Of a stretch of DNA of 64,000 nt, positions 23,061 through 36,202 are shown piece after piece; positions within the stretch are counted from its first letter, which is position 1; the number at the start of each line of letters is the position of its first letter. Location of the stretch: NCBI GenBank assembly GCA_027627225.1, contig CM051024.1:78142004-78206003 (forward strand). Reading direction: 5' to 3'. A program made the translations under genes and the position numbers. The notes beneath the pieces were generated by a model. That model was given only the letters and a program-made list of their open reading frames with translations, did not search any database and had not been told where the DNA came from. Origin of the DNA: Congeria kusceri. Taxonomy: Eukaryota > Mollusca > Bivalvia > Myida > Dreissenidae.

Positions 23061-23339
23061 GGTTGTCGTTTTTCAAGCACTGGCGTGTATTCTTTTTTAT
23101 AAACAAAATATCACACAATGTATTGTATTATTCGTATTTTTTAAATGTGTATGACTTTACACGGCTCATTTCCGTAATTTTTTCACTCGATCATGATAAC
23201 ATTTGTTCTTCAAGCTTGTGAGATTATTTCCCTTGATCAATGCGCGTTCTTTTGCATGCAAGGCGCAAAACACATGACAGAAGAACCTCATCAACAAAAC
23301 TACAGCTTAATTATCAGAAAATATTACTCAGTTATTGAA

Positions 23340-23525
23340 ATATTAAAGGAGTTGCAGTGGTGTAATGGAAATTTGTCCGCCGAGTTCGATCTTTGCTTGG
23401 GGAGTGTTCGAATGATCTTTCTCTAAAGACACTAAGTACTGGTTCTACCCAGTAAAAGGACTCGAAAGTGCCTCATTAAGCCTCAGGCGTTCGACATACG
23501 GTCGAGGTGAACAAAGGGCTTAAAC
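23340..23525 (+). mobile_element. SINE-like repeat (ACTGGTTCTACCCAG body), copy 2
   Basis: CGAGTTCGATCTTTGCTTGG resembles a B box and is followed by AAGTACTGGTTCTACCCAGT, CTCGAAAGTGCC and a GGGCTTAAA end, as at 9035-9240. It lies between the divergent BHMT and VTA1 starts. Confidence 0.65.
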
Positions 23526-23708
23526 TTATTATTATTGTGTACATTCGTTAATATATGCAACTCTGGTTGCAATATAATCTTTACCCTGTTCTATATCTAT
23601 ACTCATATAGTTTAGTTACAGTTTTGTACAAACGTTAATGTCAGCAATACACTTTTTCAAGGATGAGAGTTGTTTACATTTAATAAAATGCATAAACCAA
23701 ACACATTC

Positions 23709-24930
23709 CAGGGGCGGCTCAAGGAATTTTTTGGGGGGAGGGGGGGCGGGGGGTGTAAGCTTTTGATCGTGCAGTTATAACCCTTTTATTATTTGTCTGT
23801 GGGTCTGCAGTGATCAGCTACAGATGCGTATCAAAGATATATAATAAATCAGTGCAAATCATCATCATCATCATCAAATGCACTTTGTTTCCCTTAATAA
23901 ATTATAATGCTCCACCGTATTATGCATGGCATGCACCTGTTTATGCGGTAAATTGCCCTTGTTTGATGTGCCTGTTCACTTAACACGTATTTGACATTCA
24001 ATGTTATATATATATCAAAAACATCTTTAAACATGTATTAACATGATTGAATTCAAACACACACGCATCGAGAATTTTCTTACTATTCATTTACCGAAGT
24101 GTAATATTGGTCTCTTTTCGAAGTGATTGTCATTAAATAACTTACACGTTCACAGGACTTCATGCTCATCAATTGTCTTGAAATGTGATATGCACTGTAT
24201 TTTTTTTCATCGAACTGAACTAACGGACAGACAGACGAACGTGTTTTTTTACACGAAATATTGTGAAAGATACACCTGTGTTTGCGTTGTAAATAATACG
24301 GCAAGTGATGCCGCCGTAGTTTCAATTTCGCTGACATATGGTGCCGGAAAAAGTGAAATCGCCAGGAATTGGAGCCAACGTTGTGGACACCCCTCTACTT
24401 TATCACTTTATATCTTTTTTATGAATGCATAAACACACTATACAGTTTGGTGTGATTGCTAATTAATTGAACATTGAACAAAAGATTTATTACTATTTTT
24501 GGGAACTAAACTATTTTTTGAGACAAAACTGTTTCAGCTCCAAAGTAGTCACTGATTCGACTTGAATTTCGACTTTAAATCATATTTATTCGAAACGTAT
24601 TAAGGTCTTTTATGCGGTTTCTAGTGCCAACGGTGTATTGCATCTGACATCTTTATATAATATATGAATTAAAACAAAGACAATATCATCAACAAATAAA
24701 GGTATATATACATTTATCGTTTTCGATGAACTTGGCGCGGTCCTACGGTGTATGTAAGAAATCGTAGGGGGCGGGCTAGCCCGGGTATGTTTTACTGAAG
24801 TTTATGTGTTGTAAATTATTTTTGTAACATAGTAATCAAGTTTTATCGTTTTATATTTGCCAATAAATGTATGGTTCGGCATTTTAAGGGGGGGCCGGGT
24901 GCGCCCCCCCCCCCCTGGATCCACTAGTGT
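23709..24930. mobile_element. hAT-like insertion with G-run/C-run ends upstream of VTA1
   Basis: The left end CAGGGGCGGCTCAAGGAATT with G runs opposes a right end whose inverse is GGATCCAGGGGGGG, typical of many hAT-type repeats. It is flanked not by 8 bp but by an imperfect 36-38 bp direct repeat ending GCATAAACCAAACACATTC (23671-23708 and 24931-24966). No transposase reading frame was seen in the 1.2 kb. Confidence 0.5.
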
Positions 24931-25109
24931 TGTGTACATGAAATAACGCATAAACCAAACACATTCACATAAAATCGAGAGTGATTAAACTGGACACGCT
25001 ATTGCAGAACAAAGAAGGTTGAGTGTAGCCTTGTTTTTTGTTATGCGGTGTACTGTAGTAAGCTCACGAGAAAACAAAACCAAGAAAATATTGCAAAATT
25101 TCATCAATC

Positions 25110-28100
25110 ATGTCCGGCGCAGGGCTCCCTCCGCTTCCCCCGCAGTTAAAACTAAATCAGCATTACCTGAAGACAGCGACAGAACATGACAAGAGAGATC
25201 CGGTGGTCTCGTATTATTGTAAGGCGTAATTTGAGAGCTTGTTTTTATCGTATTCCTAATTTCGGATAATTAAATGTTTGGATACAATGACTAATAATGG
25301 TTAATGTGATGAATAATTAGGATACACATTTGTGTATTCTATTACTTTAAATTAATGTATATACTGTTTTAACATAATATTTATATTATAACACATTATT
25401 GCATATGTTACTATAAATAGTAACATATTTAGGTTAAAAAAACAAGCATTATGTGGTTGATTTCAACATCGTACTATTAGGTGCACCAATTATGGATAAT
25501 CGGCACACTTAAAAGGTGTGCCAAAACTCAATAATGAGAAAACTCGCACCTGTGCAAAACAACGTGACTTCATTTCACAGAAATGGAGCGCTTTGCAACG
25601 CAATCAAGCGTTATTTCAGATAAGTAGAATTCCATATTAAGAATTATTTTAAATTCTATTAAGAAGATTGTATACGGGGAATCAATTATAAAATATAAAA
25701 TGGGACTGTTTATAGTGCGATTTCTTTATGTAAAATACTAAATGGAAAGAAAATTGTTAGGAAAAACAGATTTGATCAGCCATACTTCAGAAATTGAATA
25801 TCTTGGAACCTGTGTTCAACGTAAATTTGATTTTCATACATCGATCGAGAAGCAAGTTTGAACATAATAATTATTAATGTAGATCTTTTGCGTATAAACC
25901 ACAGTTTGTATGATAAACAATATAAATAAAGCCCTAGACGTTTATTTATGCGTTTTCGGCAACTTTCTTTATGTATTAAAAATCAGCGTTTTTTCTCTAT
26001 ATAAAGTTGGTACCGGAAAACGGTACCATTCCCAATCCGATTTTCTGACCATTTTTCCCAATTTGAAGTAAAAAATTCGCAAATGTAAGGAAAAACACCC
26101 CAAAAGACCCTGAAAAGATCGACGATGTTCCTGTATTTTACTTTTGTTTTACCCAAGCGTAAACCATAGCTCAAATCAGTTACTGTTAACGGCTAGGGGA
26201 AGTAACCGCTGCAAGGTTTGGTGGCGCTGTATCGATTGGTTACTGTTATCAGTTATACATTGCGTGCGAGAATGGGAACCATCTGGACTGTAATGCGTGT
26301 TCGCGAGTGTCATTGACGAGACATGGCAATTCATAACACTAAATACTACAGAAAAAAAACATTCTGGGATGCAATCCTTTATCTAGCAATGGCTTTTATG
26401 GCAAAGCAGAAAGTATAGATCCACAACCGTCATTAACGGCGGAAGATACTAGTAATTTTGTTTATGTTCTTTCAACCATTGACACAGACAGAGAGCAAAC
26501 TTGTGTCTCTGGGGCAAGTTGTGCAGGTTGATACCCACCAGCACGGCATTTAAAACCATTATCTGACTTGAATGCAAGTTAAATAATAAATATAACAAAT
26601 TGTTTTAGGGTTTATTTATTGTAACTTACTGTTTTCACATCCTTTTCGACTGTTTTTCATGAAAGTGGTAAAATTCCCAATTTGGCTGAAAACGCCGTCA
26701 ATTTTCCCAATTTGACCGGTACCGGTACCATTCCCAAAGTGGTGAGAAAAAATGCTGAAAATAAACGAATTAGTTTTTTTACATAGCCATTGCATTTGAT
26801 AATTTAATTGTGTTTATGACATAGCACCAAAACAAATAATAAAGAAACTTTTTTTATTCAACATATGCAATAAAACGTAAAAAAACGGCGCGGGTGTGAC
26901 ATCTGTCCGTAATGGCACACCTGATAAGTAATTGCCATCGAGCTAAAGCCCTCGGGCCATTACTGATTAGGTGTGCCATTATGGACAGATTTCACATGGG
27001 CGACGTTCATTAACCTCAAATTTACACACTTTATTCTCATTATTTTATGAATATTGGTGTAAAAATGTCATATTCATAATTATGAATTATTTCTATAGTA
27101 TAGACACACTGGTGAATTAAAACTTACCATAGTACATAAAACGGTATACGGACCATATGGACCGGACTATACGGACCACATTTTCGGACCATATGGACCG
27201 GATTATACGGACCACATTTTCGGGCCATATGGACCACATTTTCGGACCATAGGGACAGTGTTTTGAAAGCACGAAACACACTTATGTTTACTACATATTT
27301 TTTTAAATAAAGACCAGTTTATATATATGTTCTATATACAGAGCTCCAGATACATTTTTAGGGCAATTCTTATTTTATTCCCTAATTTAAAACTGAATTC
27401 TTAAAAAATGTTTTAATCAATTCATTGCCACTAACTGGCTTCCAGAAGACAGGTGCTTTTCATTTGGGCTCAGGATAAGATGGTTAGACGGTCGTGGCCG
27501 AAGTGTGATTTAACAACCACTTACAACTTTCATTTCGTGGTTTTATTAAACTATCTTTCTCTTGATACATGTACGTATTAAAAGTAATGTACTACTACGA
27601 TAATAGAACTAGTGATCAGAATCAGTCCTAAAAATATTCGTTGATTGATCAGAGCCAAAAGTGACTGAATAATCAAATAATCATGACTAAATATGTGGAT
27701 TTTTATTGTTAAAAAGAAGTATTTCACCCAATCATGTTTTTACCAATTTATTTTGTTATTCTTGGTTTTAGTTTAAACAGAAAAGGACTGAATTTGCAGA
27801 TTTGCTGTTGTTAAAACAAAAAAAGTAATAATGGAATATTAATTGCTTGACTTAATTAGACTACGAAAGTTAATAATTTATTAATATTTACAGATATCTA
27901 CAAAAGCACTTTATAGGAAATATGTAGTGTACAACGCCCAGCTCCCCCCCCCCTTGACATTGTAGTGATTTGTCTGTTATACATGTAATGTAACAGACAT
28001 GACATCTCGACACTAAACTAAGTACAAGCTCTTTATAAGGAAGTGCATGTACATATGAGTAGAATACATATTTTTCGATTTTAAAACCATAGGCAAGCAT

Positions 28101-31100
28101 TTTCTTGCGCAATTTATATTACATAAATGATCAATAATAATACCAGTCCGTGCTAAAATGCATATACATTTATGGAAATCCTTAAATGGACACAGTGACA
28201 ATTATGAAGAAATGGTTAAAATAGCATTGTACATGTATATTGCATTGGATGTACAATATATTTTATTTATAATACGGGTATTATTAGCAGTTTGGAACTA
28301 CAAAACACTATTTGTTTGACTACATAATACATAACAAATATTACCAGTGACATGTACACATTTCGTTGATTTATTTTTCTCATCGTCATCGTCACGTCTT
28401 GGCTATATTCGTTATGATTATTTGACGAAATGATTTATCAGCCCATCACTAAATAAAACGTATTTCATGAAACAGCCATCAAACATCGAAGAAATGATGT
28501 TTATAACCCTCTAGACTATCGCTCGTTTTGAATTTGGGCTCTCATTCCAAATACAAAGCGCTTAAGTGACGTCATGAATCTTAAGTGACTTTTGCTATAT
28601 ATGTTGTATTGAGTGCCTAGACGTTTCAGTACTCATGAGTTTCCAACACTGTTACGCGTGTTCTCTAATTTCAAATTTTTATTTTCATTTTTTAAATGTA
28701 TAACTTTTTGCAGAGACTTTAAATCTAAATAGTTTTTTGTTAATTTAAATGCGTATTTACGCATTTACGCACGTTATCTTGAGCTCTGTATATATATATA
28801 TGCACACATTAGAAATTTTGTTGCGTAAGATTTTCAGAAAAATGATTACACTTTTACATGCCTTCAAAGCAGATTATAAGTATATAAGTTTATATTGATA
28901 AAATTTTTGTTTATGAAATTGATAAAATTATGATTTAAATTTCTTAAATATAACATATATCTCTCTTAGTGCTTAGTGGCATCAGTCATCTTCTTTTTGT
29001 AATATAATCACAGTTTAAATTACCAATGATACAATTTATCAAAACATATGCTTATATATTAATAAATTAATATACACACATACTGATCATTTTTGTTTTA
29101 AATCTAAATCAGTTTATTAAAAAAACATTTTCCGGGTATTTTTTTTTCATAAATGTTTCAAACTTTACAACGCTGGGTGATGTGGTTGTGTGACTTTTCA
29201 CACTTGTTAATCAATGGGACACACACTTGATAATTATGTCAATACACTCGTATTAGTGACACGTGCCGTTATCAATTTAATTAATATTCGGCTAACGTTT
29301 GCACATCAGGTATGTGGTGTTTATGAAACCTATTAATTAGTATAAAACTTTTATTTTGATTGCCATTGTACTGGGACTGTGAACAGCGTATGAGAGTAGG
29401 GACCGAGTGTACAAGCTCCTGCGGAAGACATTCGCCTTGCAAGTGTATAATAATATTGTATAAGTATTACTTGACATTGTGATCTGAAATTGTTATTTTT
29501 TTGTTTTATTTGATTACCCGAAACTATAATATTGTAGATAATATTGTAGACGTTTATTATATGTGAATTGAACTGTGGTATTTGACATGGTGGATTTGTT
29601 GTATATTATGTATAATTATTGTTATAAGTAAAAATGAGCTTGAAATAAAATAGTCAAAAATACACCCCTTTGCATTTATTGCACATATTAAACAATCGTG
29701 GGATAGTCCACATTCATATTCTTTCGATAACGAAACACGCAAACGTCATTTAACAGTGCAAAAACGTAGAAATATGTTGTTTTATAACATTTTTTTTTCA
29801 CATCAGTTTATGTATTTAACAAATTAATACAAATTAAATTTTATTTTGCACACGGTCCTTATGGTCCGAAAATGTGGTCCCTATGGTCCGAAAATGTGGT
29901 CCGTATAGTCCCAAAATTTTGGTCCGTATCGCGCGGTCCATTAAGTCCCTAATTCACATAAAACATTACTATCTAAAATTAAAATTTGTCAAAAGAAAGT
30001 AACATAAAATTCCTATGGAGCAACACATAATTCTTTGATAAGACAAGGTATATTTAAGACAATTTAGAATAAAAAAATAACACAATTAACTTGAGGATCA
30101 AACGAACTATAAACAGTAATGAACTGTCACGTAAATAAATCTGGTATGTATCCATTTTTGTTTTTAATTTAGTGTTGTCTTGATTTGTTGATGTTAAAAT
30201 GTCTGTTTTGGTTTTATAGGTAGATTGTATGCACTACAGAGTGGAATGGAAATGGACAAAAAGTCGCCGGAATGTCGACATTTTCATGTAGCTTTAATGG
30301 ACTATTTAGAGAAGGTAAGTGTCTCTGTCTATATTAGTCATTCTTGTTTATTGCTTGGGAAGGTTGTTAACGAAAACTGTAATAATGCTATAGAAAAAGT
30401 GGCTATGTAACACAGTAACAGTTTTTTGTGTACTTAATTTCTTAAATCCATCTAGGCCAACTTAAATTATATTTCATACATTATATATCAGTCACATAAA
30501 TCAGTTATTATTAGTTTAACAATTTTCCAGTATTTAAAGACTATGGCTAGATTAAATATTATATTTTATTTTTATATTAATATTTTAAATGTTATATTTA
30601 AAAAAAGTGATACACATAATTTCTGTTTACTACCTTTAAAAACTCAACACATGAAAATTCCATTATGTCAATGGTATAATATTATATATGTAATTATGTC
30701 CATATTCCTGTATGAATGATATATTAAGCGTAGTCACTGTAATTTTGCCATGGGCACTTGAATAGAGGCTCTGTCTTCAACTGGCAAGATACAAAAACCC
30801 CACAAACTGTGAATGACAGCATTTACTGCGACAACATTGATACCTAAAATGGGGTAGTAGCTAATGAAACATACCGGTACCATGATGTTTTAGTCCTACT
30901 AATCAATGAGAGCTGTATACTATGTAAAAATAGAACACAAACATTACTTTGACAGGTTAAGAAGGAAGTGAACAGTGAGGCAATTCACAATGAAGTTGTT
31001 GGCCAGGCTCACATGGAAAGCTATGCCCTGAAAGTATTCCTGTATGCTGACAATGAAGACAGAGCGTCAAGATTTAACAAGTATTACAGCTACCTATTTT

Positions 31101-34100
31101 ATATGTTTACTTCAACAGTTAAATTGTCTGTTTCATGTAGTATACATTTTATTCTGTCTATTTGCATATTAGACCTGTACAGTGTAGATTTTAGATGCTG
31201 GTACATGAAGGTGTGATTTGCTTTTTAAATAAATCATACCAATTCATTTGGCCATATCCTCCTTTACTCATTGCAAAATTATTTACATTATTTTTTTCAT
31301 TGCTTTTAACTACCATTGTTTTCCACCTAATTACATTTATTTGTTTATATGATGCCATAATAGACCTTATAGTTCTATTATTTGAGACGTGTCGTGGGAA
31401 ACCCGGGCTTAATGCATCTGCCTAAAGTGTAGCCCCGAATTAGCCTGTGCAGTCCGCACAGGCTAATCCAGGATGACACTTTCAGCCTACGGTGGATTTA
31501 TGTTTAGAAGAGACTTCCTTAAAACAGAAAAAAAAACATTTAAAAAAGTAGAAAGTGTCCTCCTGGATTAGTGTGTGTGTACTGCACAGGGTAATCCGGG
31601 ACAACACTTCACACAAATGCATTAAGCCTGGCTTTCCCACGACATGTCTCATTTGTATTCCATCGTAGTCTCTCACTCATTTAACAGTCTCTGCAATGTT
31701 TTGATTCCCACCTTCTAATAGAAATATCACTTGTATTTTGCAAGGAATGTGGTGAAGTCCTTCTACACAGCTGGTATGCTTTTTGACACCCTTTCAGTCT
31801 TTGGAGAGCTAAGCGAAGATGTAAGTTTAGATTATTTAATCTCTGACCAAAGAATGGTTAAGTTAAAATATCATCTTCTTTATTTCATTAATATATTTAT
31901 GTGTTGTTTTTCAAAATTTCTTTTTACTTAAAATATTGTAGTAAATATGTGCATTCAAATCATTCCTTCACTATAATGTAAAAAGATAAAACTTTATACT
32001 TGAGGTAAACAAGTTAATAATATATATGAGGTATATAAAATATTATTAAAAGTATTTACGTGGTGGCCTTTGCCTAAACATTTTTTGGTTGAAAGTACCA
32101 CTATAATTGCCACTTTGTAATATAAATATACTTTATATATTTGTTTAAATGATCTTTCAGATTGAAAAGAATCGCAAATATGCCAAATGGAAAGCGGCTT
32201 ACATTCATCGATGCTTAAAAAATGGTGAAACCCCTGAACCAGGGCCTCTAGGGGGCGAGGATGAAGAGATGAGCATTAACTGTGTGTGATTTTGTTATCT
32301 GAGGCACGTCGTGGGAAAACCGGGCTTAATGCTTGTGCATAAAGTGTCATCTTAGATCAGCCAGTGCAGTCCGCACAGGCTAATCCGAGACGACGCTTTC
32401 CATCTACAGTGGATTTATGTTTAAAAGAGACTTTCTTGAAACAGAAAATACCATGAAAGCGAAAAGTGTCATCCTGGATTAGCCTGTGCGGACTGCACAG
32501 GGACGACACTGTACGCACATGCATTTAATCAGGTTTTCGCAGGACACGCCTCATATATATATATGACTGGTACTTTTCACTGTCGTTTATTTTTTTGGCT
32601 TTATTCGAGCATGGTGCCATCACCCTTCATTGTTTTACCCACTTCTTCAATTATCGACCAATGATCACATATAGCATAGAGTATAAGCCCGTTACCAACC
32701 ACTTGGCTTAGTTGGCTGTTACCATAACCTTGTTCAAAATCCATCATTAAGAAAGCCAATTGCAAACTTAGGATAAAAAGAAAAATAGCGTGTTTTGGAA
32801 AACCCGACCATACCTAACAAAAAAATCTCCTGACCCTATAAAAGTTTATGGCGACAGTTGTTTTCTGTGAAATCCATATTTGACAGATTTTAGATAATTT
32901 TCTGTTTTTTTTTACCAAATTGTGTCTTTAAAAAAAGTAAAAAAAACAACAGCTATACCACGACCCTACCTAACTTTTTTGATACCGTTGCCCGAAACAC
33001 ACAATATATATTTTTTCGCCTTACTTAAATATATCTTTAAAAAGGAGCAAACATTTAAAAAGCAAAATTGGACTTCCATAAACATTTTAATACTCAACAA
33101 TTATACGTTATATGTATGTCATTACTCAATGTATGTGTATTACTCCAGACATAAAGTGAGACATATGTATAGAAAGCCAGACCAATATGATTACTTAAGT
33201 ATTATTTTTAAAACGGTTAGAATTATGATATTGTAAGAAACTACAGAAATGTTTACTTTTTTATTGTTATATAAATATTTAGAGTGCAAGGTCATGACAT
33301 TGTGTTTTGTATAGTTTTTCCATGTAGGTTGTTTATTTGGTAAATTATAGCATGTTTTGGCTTCACAAAAATATCTTCATTTATACTTATTTCTCTACTC
33401 CCCACCATGAAGTTGGTGCCAGTGGCGGTTTAGCCAGTGGTGGAGCGATAGGCTTTGAACAACAACCAGGGCCCTCTCACAGTGGCTACAGCCCTCAGCC
33501 TGGTCCCTACTTACCAAGCCCCACTGGGAGCACCCAAAGTCTGCCTACGCCCAACAGTCAAGCCCCTGGGGGAGCCCCAGTTGGAGCCCATGCCCCACCC
33601 ACCACCCCACAGGAGCCCAATCATGGGGCTAAGGCTCCTCCGTCACAATCCTTGCCGACTGCGGCGACTTGGAAGCCACCAAAACCAACAGGTCAGTTTA
33701 TTATTTGTGATAGCTAAGTGTTTACTTTCCACCTGTTAATTTTATAACTAGAAATTTTCATCAAGTGTTCACAATATTAATGGCAATTTCATGTTCGAAT
33801 ATTTTAATAATTTAATTGCATAGTCAATTGGTATAATAGTAACACTAGCTTATTAGTAATGATTTCATACTACTAAATTGTCACACAATATATGGTTATA
33901 TACCGATACTGTATCTAACTGTATAAAACTTGAACTAATGTCAGTTCACATGATTAATAATTCATGTAACTTAATGATCATCTGATTTATGGTAACTTAT
34001 AAGCCTCGTGATCCAACGGTAACTTGATTACCTAATGTTCACATGATTTATTAGGGGCCCTGCAAATTTTTGGCGGGTGCCCTGTAGTAATAGGGTCTGT

Positions 34101-35693
34101 CCTGTGTCCATCCGTCTGTCCTCTGTCCGTCCGTCTGTCCACATTTTTCATGTTTTTCTTTCATAACTTCAAAACCGTTTCAGCTATTAATTTGAAACGT
34201 CATGGGTGGATAGATCTCATTAAGGAGAAGTGCAGTGCACAAGAACCATTACTCTGCAATTCATAATTCTGGAGTTATTGCCCTTTGTTAATTTTTACTT
34301 TTCAGGTGGAGTCAACTTTTGGTTTCAGCACTCTAACTTGAGAACGAATTGAAATATTGTAATTAAACTTCATCCATAGATACCTTATATCGAGACCTGG
34401 CTTGGGATTACATAGGGGGTGGATGGGGTCACTGTCAAGGTCACCGTTACAAAAAATAGGAAAACGGTTTCCGCTCAATTACTCCAGAAAGAATTGAGCT
34501 ATTATAATTCAGCTTCATATATAGATACCTTTTATCAAGACATCGCTTGGGATTGCATAGGGGGTGGGTGGGATCAAGGTCAAGGACACCGTTACTAAAA
34601 ATAGAAAAACGGTTTCTTCTCAATTACTCAATAACAGATCGAGCTATTGTAATGAATATAGAGGGAAAATTCTTTGTGAATGCAACTCCTACAGTTTCCA
34701 ACAGACTTTCTTGAAACGTGTCTTCATTGTTGAGGGTAATGTGTGGTTGTGCGTAAAGATGGGGATGTAAATTTGTCTCCCACATTCGGAAGTTATGCAT
34801 ATATTGCCTTAGTTATTGTGTTTCTCAGATATTCTACACTTATTGGTTATAAATGTAAACATGCATGTACTAATATATATTCCACGAAGCTTTAGGTAAT
34901 CTTTGAAATATATGGAATTGCTGACATGAACTAGTTTCTTTAAAAAAACGGCCGACCCCTACCTTCAAAAATGCTATCAATCTGGGCCCGCTGTCACCCA
35001 TGTGACAAAGTTCTAGTTATTAATAATAATGAAATGATAAATTGTTTAATGGTAACCTGTAAGCCACGTGTTTTAATGGTAATTTACTTAGATTTCTTAT
35101 TTTATGTATTAATGCTATCATGCACATTTGAAACAATGGTAAGCTACATGTAATGCTCTAAACCAGTGATTGTTTTCCTTACTAAACAGCGTCTGGTAAA
35201 AGGACCAATTCCTGATGCAAAATATAGTTTATTAGAATAAAAAAAATCCCAAATCTAAAGTAATAAATTTTTTAATATATAGGAAATGTGAATCGATTTT
35301 GTCAGTCATGTAATTATTTGTATGGTTATGAATAAACGCCATTAAATACCGAATTCAGTCAATATAGATCTAACACTAGTTAAATAATTCATTTAATAAC
35401 TTAAATAATTGCTTTTTAAAAGTATTTCCCAATTGGCAAGATTTCATGACGCATAATTTCCAACTTTATGGGTACCGGACTCATTCCTAAAGCAGTGAAA
35501 AAAAATTGCTGTCTGAACACCAACTTTTCTCGCTATTTTTCCAGGGGGCGTGCAACTCGGAGCCCAGGAGTATCAAAGAGCCATGAAACTGTGCAAATTT
35601 GCCAGCAGTGCTTTACAGTACGAGGATGCTAACACGGCCATAGAAAATCTCACCAAGGCACTGTCTCTTCTAACCACTGGGAAGGAGACGTAG
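25110..35693 (+). CDS. VTA1: Vacuolar protein sorting-associated protein VTA1 homologue (LIP5), complete (7 exons)
   Basis: Exons 25110-25218, 30220-30314, 30956-31080, 31745-31820, 32161-32281, 33413-33691 and 35545-35693 (TAG) join in phase: 954 nt, 317 residues (human VTA1 is about 307). The N-terminal tandem-MIT region (roughly 1-165) is recognisable from TATEHDKRDPVVSYYCRLYA, VGQAHMESYALKVFLYADNE, KSFYTAGMLFDTLSVFGEL and KYAKWKAAYIHRCLKNGETP. A Pro/Gly/Ser-rich linker comes mostly from exon 6. The C-terminal VSL domain (YQRAMKLCKFASSALQYED, ENLTKALSLLTTGKE) binds and stimulates the VPS4 ATPase. Known role: cytosolic ESCRT-III cofactor in multivesicular-body formation and membrane scission. 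The ATG opens the long frame, and a stop-free 5' exon ends at a GTAAGG donor giving Cys across the junction. The exon 5 donor (T/GTGTGTG) is the least certain border. AATAAA lies at 36153-36158. Confidence 0.93.
26893..26997. mobile_element. Hairpin MITE (TAATGGCACACCT) in VTA1 intron 1
   Basis: ATCTGTCCGTAATGGCACACC and the inverted ATCTGTCCATAATGGCACACC form near-perfect 45 bp arms round a short CGAGCTAAAGCCCTCG loop. A related fragment with GGCACACTTAAAAGGTGTGCC lies at 25500-25521. Confidence 0.75.
27111..29957. mobile_element. 2.85 kb inverted-repeat element in VTA1 intron 1
   Basis: It begins GTGAATTA and ends TAATTCAC. The arms, about 140 bp, carry several copies of GGACCACATTTTCGGACCAT, with GGACCGG/GGACCGC variants, in opposite orientation at the two ends. 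The inside is AT-rich with no transposase or convincing gene. Superfamily is unknown because no clear target duplication is visible. It makes up more than half of VTA1 intron 1. Confidence 0.75.
31382..31652. mobile_element. Palindromic MITE (CCCGGATTAGCCTGTG family), copy 3
   Basis: It begins GAGACGTGTCGTGGGAAACC and ends GCTTTCCCACGACATGTCTC. It lies in VTA1 intron 3, about 90 bp before exon 4. Confidence 0.9.
32300..32553. mobile_element. Palindromic MITE (CCCGGATTAGCCTGTG family), copy 4
   Basis: It begins GAGGCACGTCGTGGGAAAAC and ends with CAGGACACGCCTCATATA. It starts only 18 bp after the probable donor of VTA1 exon 5 and 11 bp after an in-frame TGA, so a strong RNA hairpin would form next to that splice site. 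Confidence 0.9.
34050..34770. repeat. Dispersed repeat with GTCCGTC run and GGTCAAGG units, VTA1 intron 6
   Basis: It opens with GGGCCCTGCAAATTTTTGGC and a CCGTCTGTCC-rich stretch. Two to three 120 bp units follow, holding CAATTACTCCAGAAAGAATT, ATAGATACCTT and GGGGGTGG-ATC/GTC-AAGGTCA. It resembles the tandem-unit elements at 36857-37680 and 54698-55121 in layout, though not closely in sequence. Confidence 0.6.
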
Positions 35694-36152
35694 ACTGTGA
35701 TTAATATTGAGAACATTTATGGAGTGAACAATAAGTTACCATTAATCATGATTTCAATAGAATTTAAAAACTAGGAGTCACATGACCCCTGGCTTGAAAT
35801 TTCAAGGGGTCAGAATGAAAATTTCAGGTATCAAAATACTGAAGTCGGAGGAATTTTTATTTCTACTTATTTGTTAAATGCTCTGCAAATGGTAATTTTT
35901 TTTTTTTACTAAAGCTAAAGAACTTAAAGAAATTGTGAAAAACCCATAAGTATAATAACAAACATATAATTTTTAGTGCTTTTGATGTTGGCAATTGCAT
36001 CAAAATGATGCAAGGCAGATTATCATAACGTTGGCGATAGACTACACTAGTTTTACAATGTGTTATGTGTATTTATTTTCATGATTGTAGTTTTGTGTAT
36101 ATTACGTATTTATATCGGTTCTTTGCAAGATCATGTATTATTTTAATGTATT

Positions 36153-36158
36153 AATAAA
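36153..36158 (+). terminator. VTA1: Poly(A) signal, probable 3' end of VTA1
   Basis: AATAAA lies 460 bp downstream of the VTA1 stop codon. A new transposon terminal repeat starts about 45 bp later (36203), so the transcript probably ends just before it. Position and motif only; no cleavage site can be seen. Confidence 0.5.
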
Positions 36159-36202
36159 ATAACAACAAATGTACACTTATAGTTCTTAAAATTTTGAAAC
36201 AA

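Larger units (their letters stand above)
22345..25109. promoter_or_regulatory. Divergent BHMT / VTA1 5' region with transposon sequence
   Basis: The start codons of BHMT (minus) and VTA1 (plus) face away from each other across this 2.8 kb. Both promoters should lie here, but I see no convincing TATA box or CpG island. The region also holds a TTAAAGGG-type repeat with a tRNA-like end (from 22703), a SINE body (23340-23525) and a G/C-run-bounded insertion (23709-24930). The stretch closest to VTA1, 24967-25109, is free of recognised repeats and is the best core promoter candidate for that gene. Confidence 0.4.

Noticed and set aside
24914..24928. GGATCCACTAGT, a BamHI-SpeI order as in cloning-vector polylinkers
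   Set aside because: The neighbouring bases do not continue as a polylinker, and the sequence fits the right end of a hAT-like repeat.
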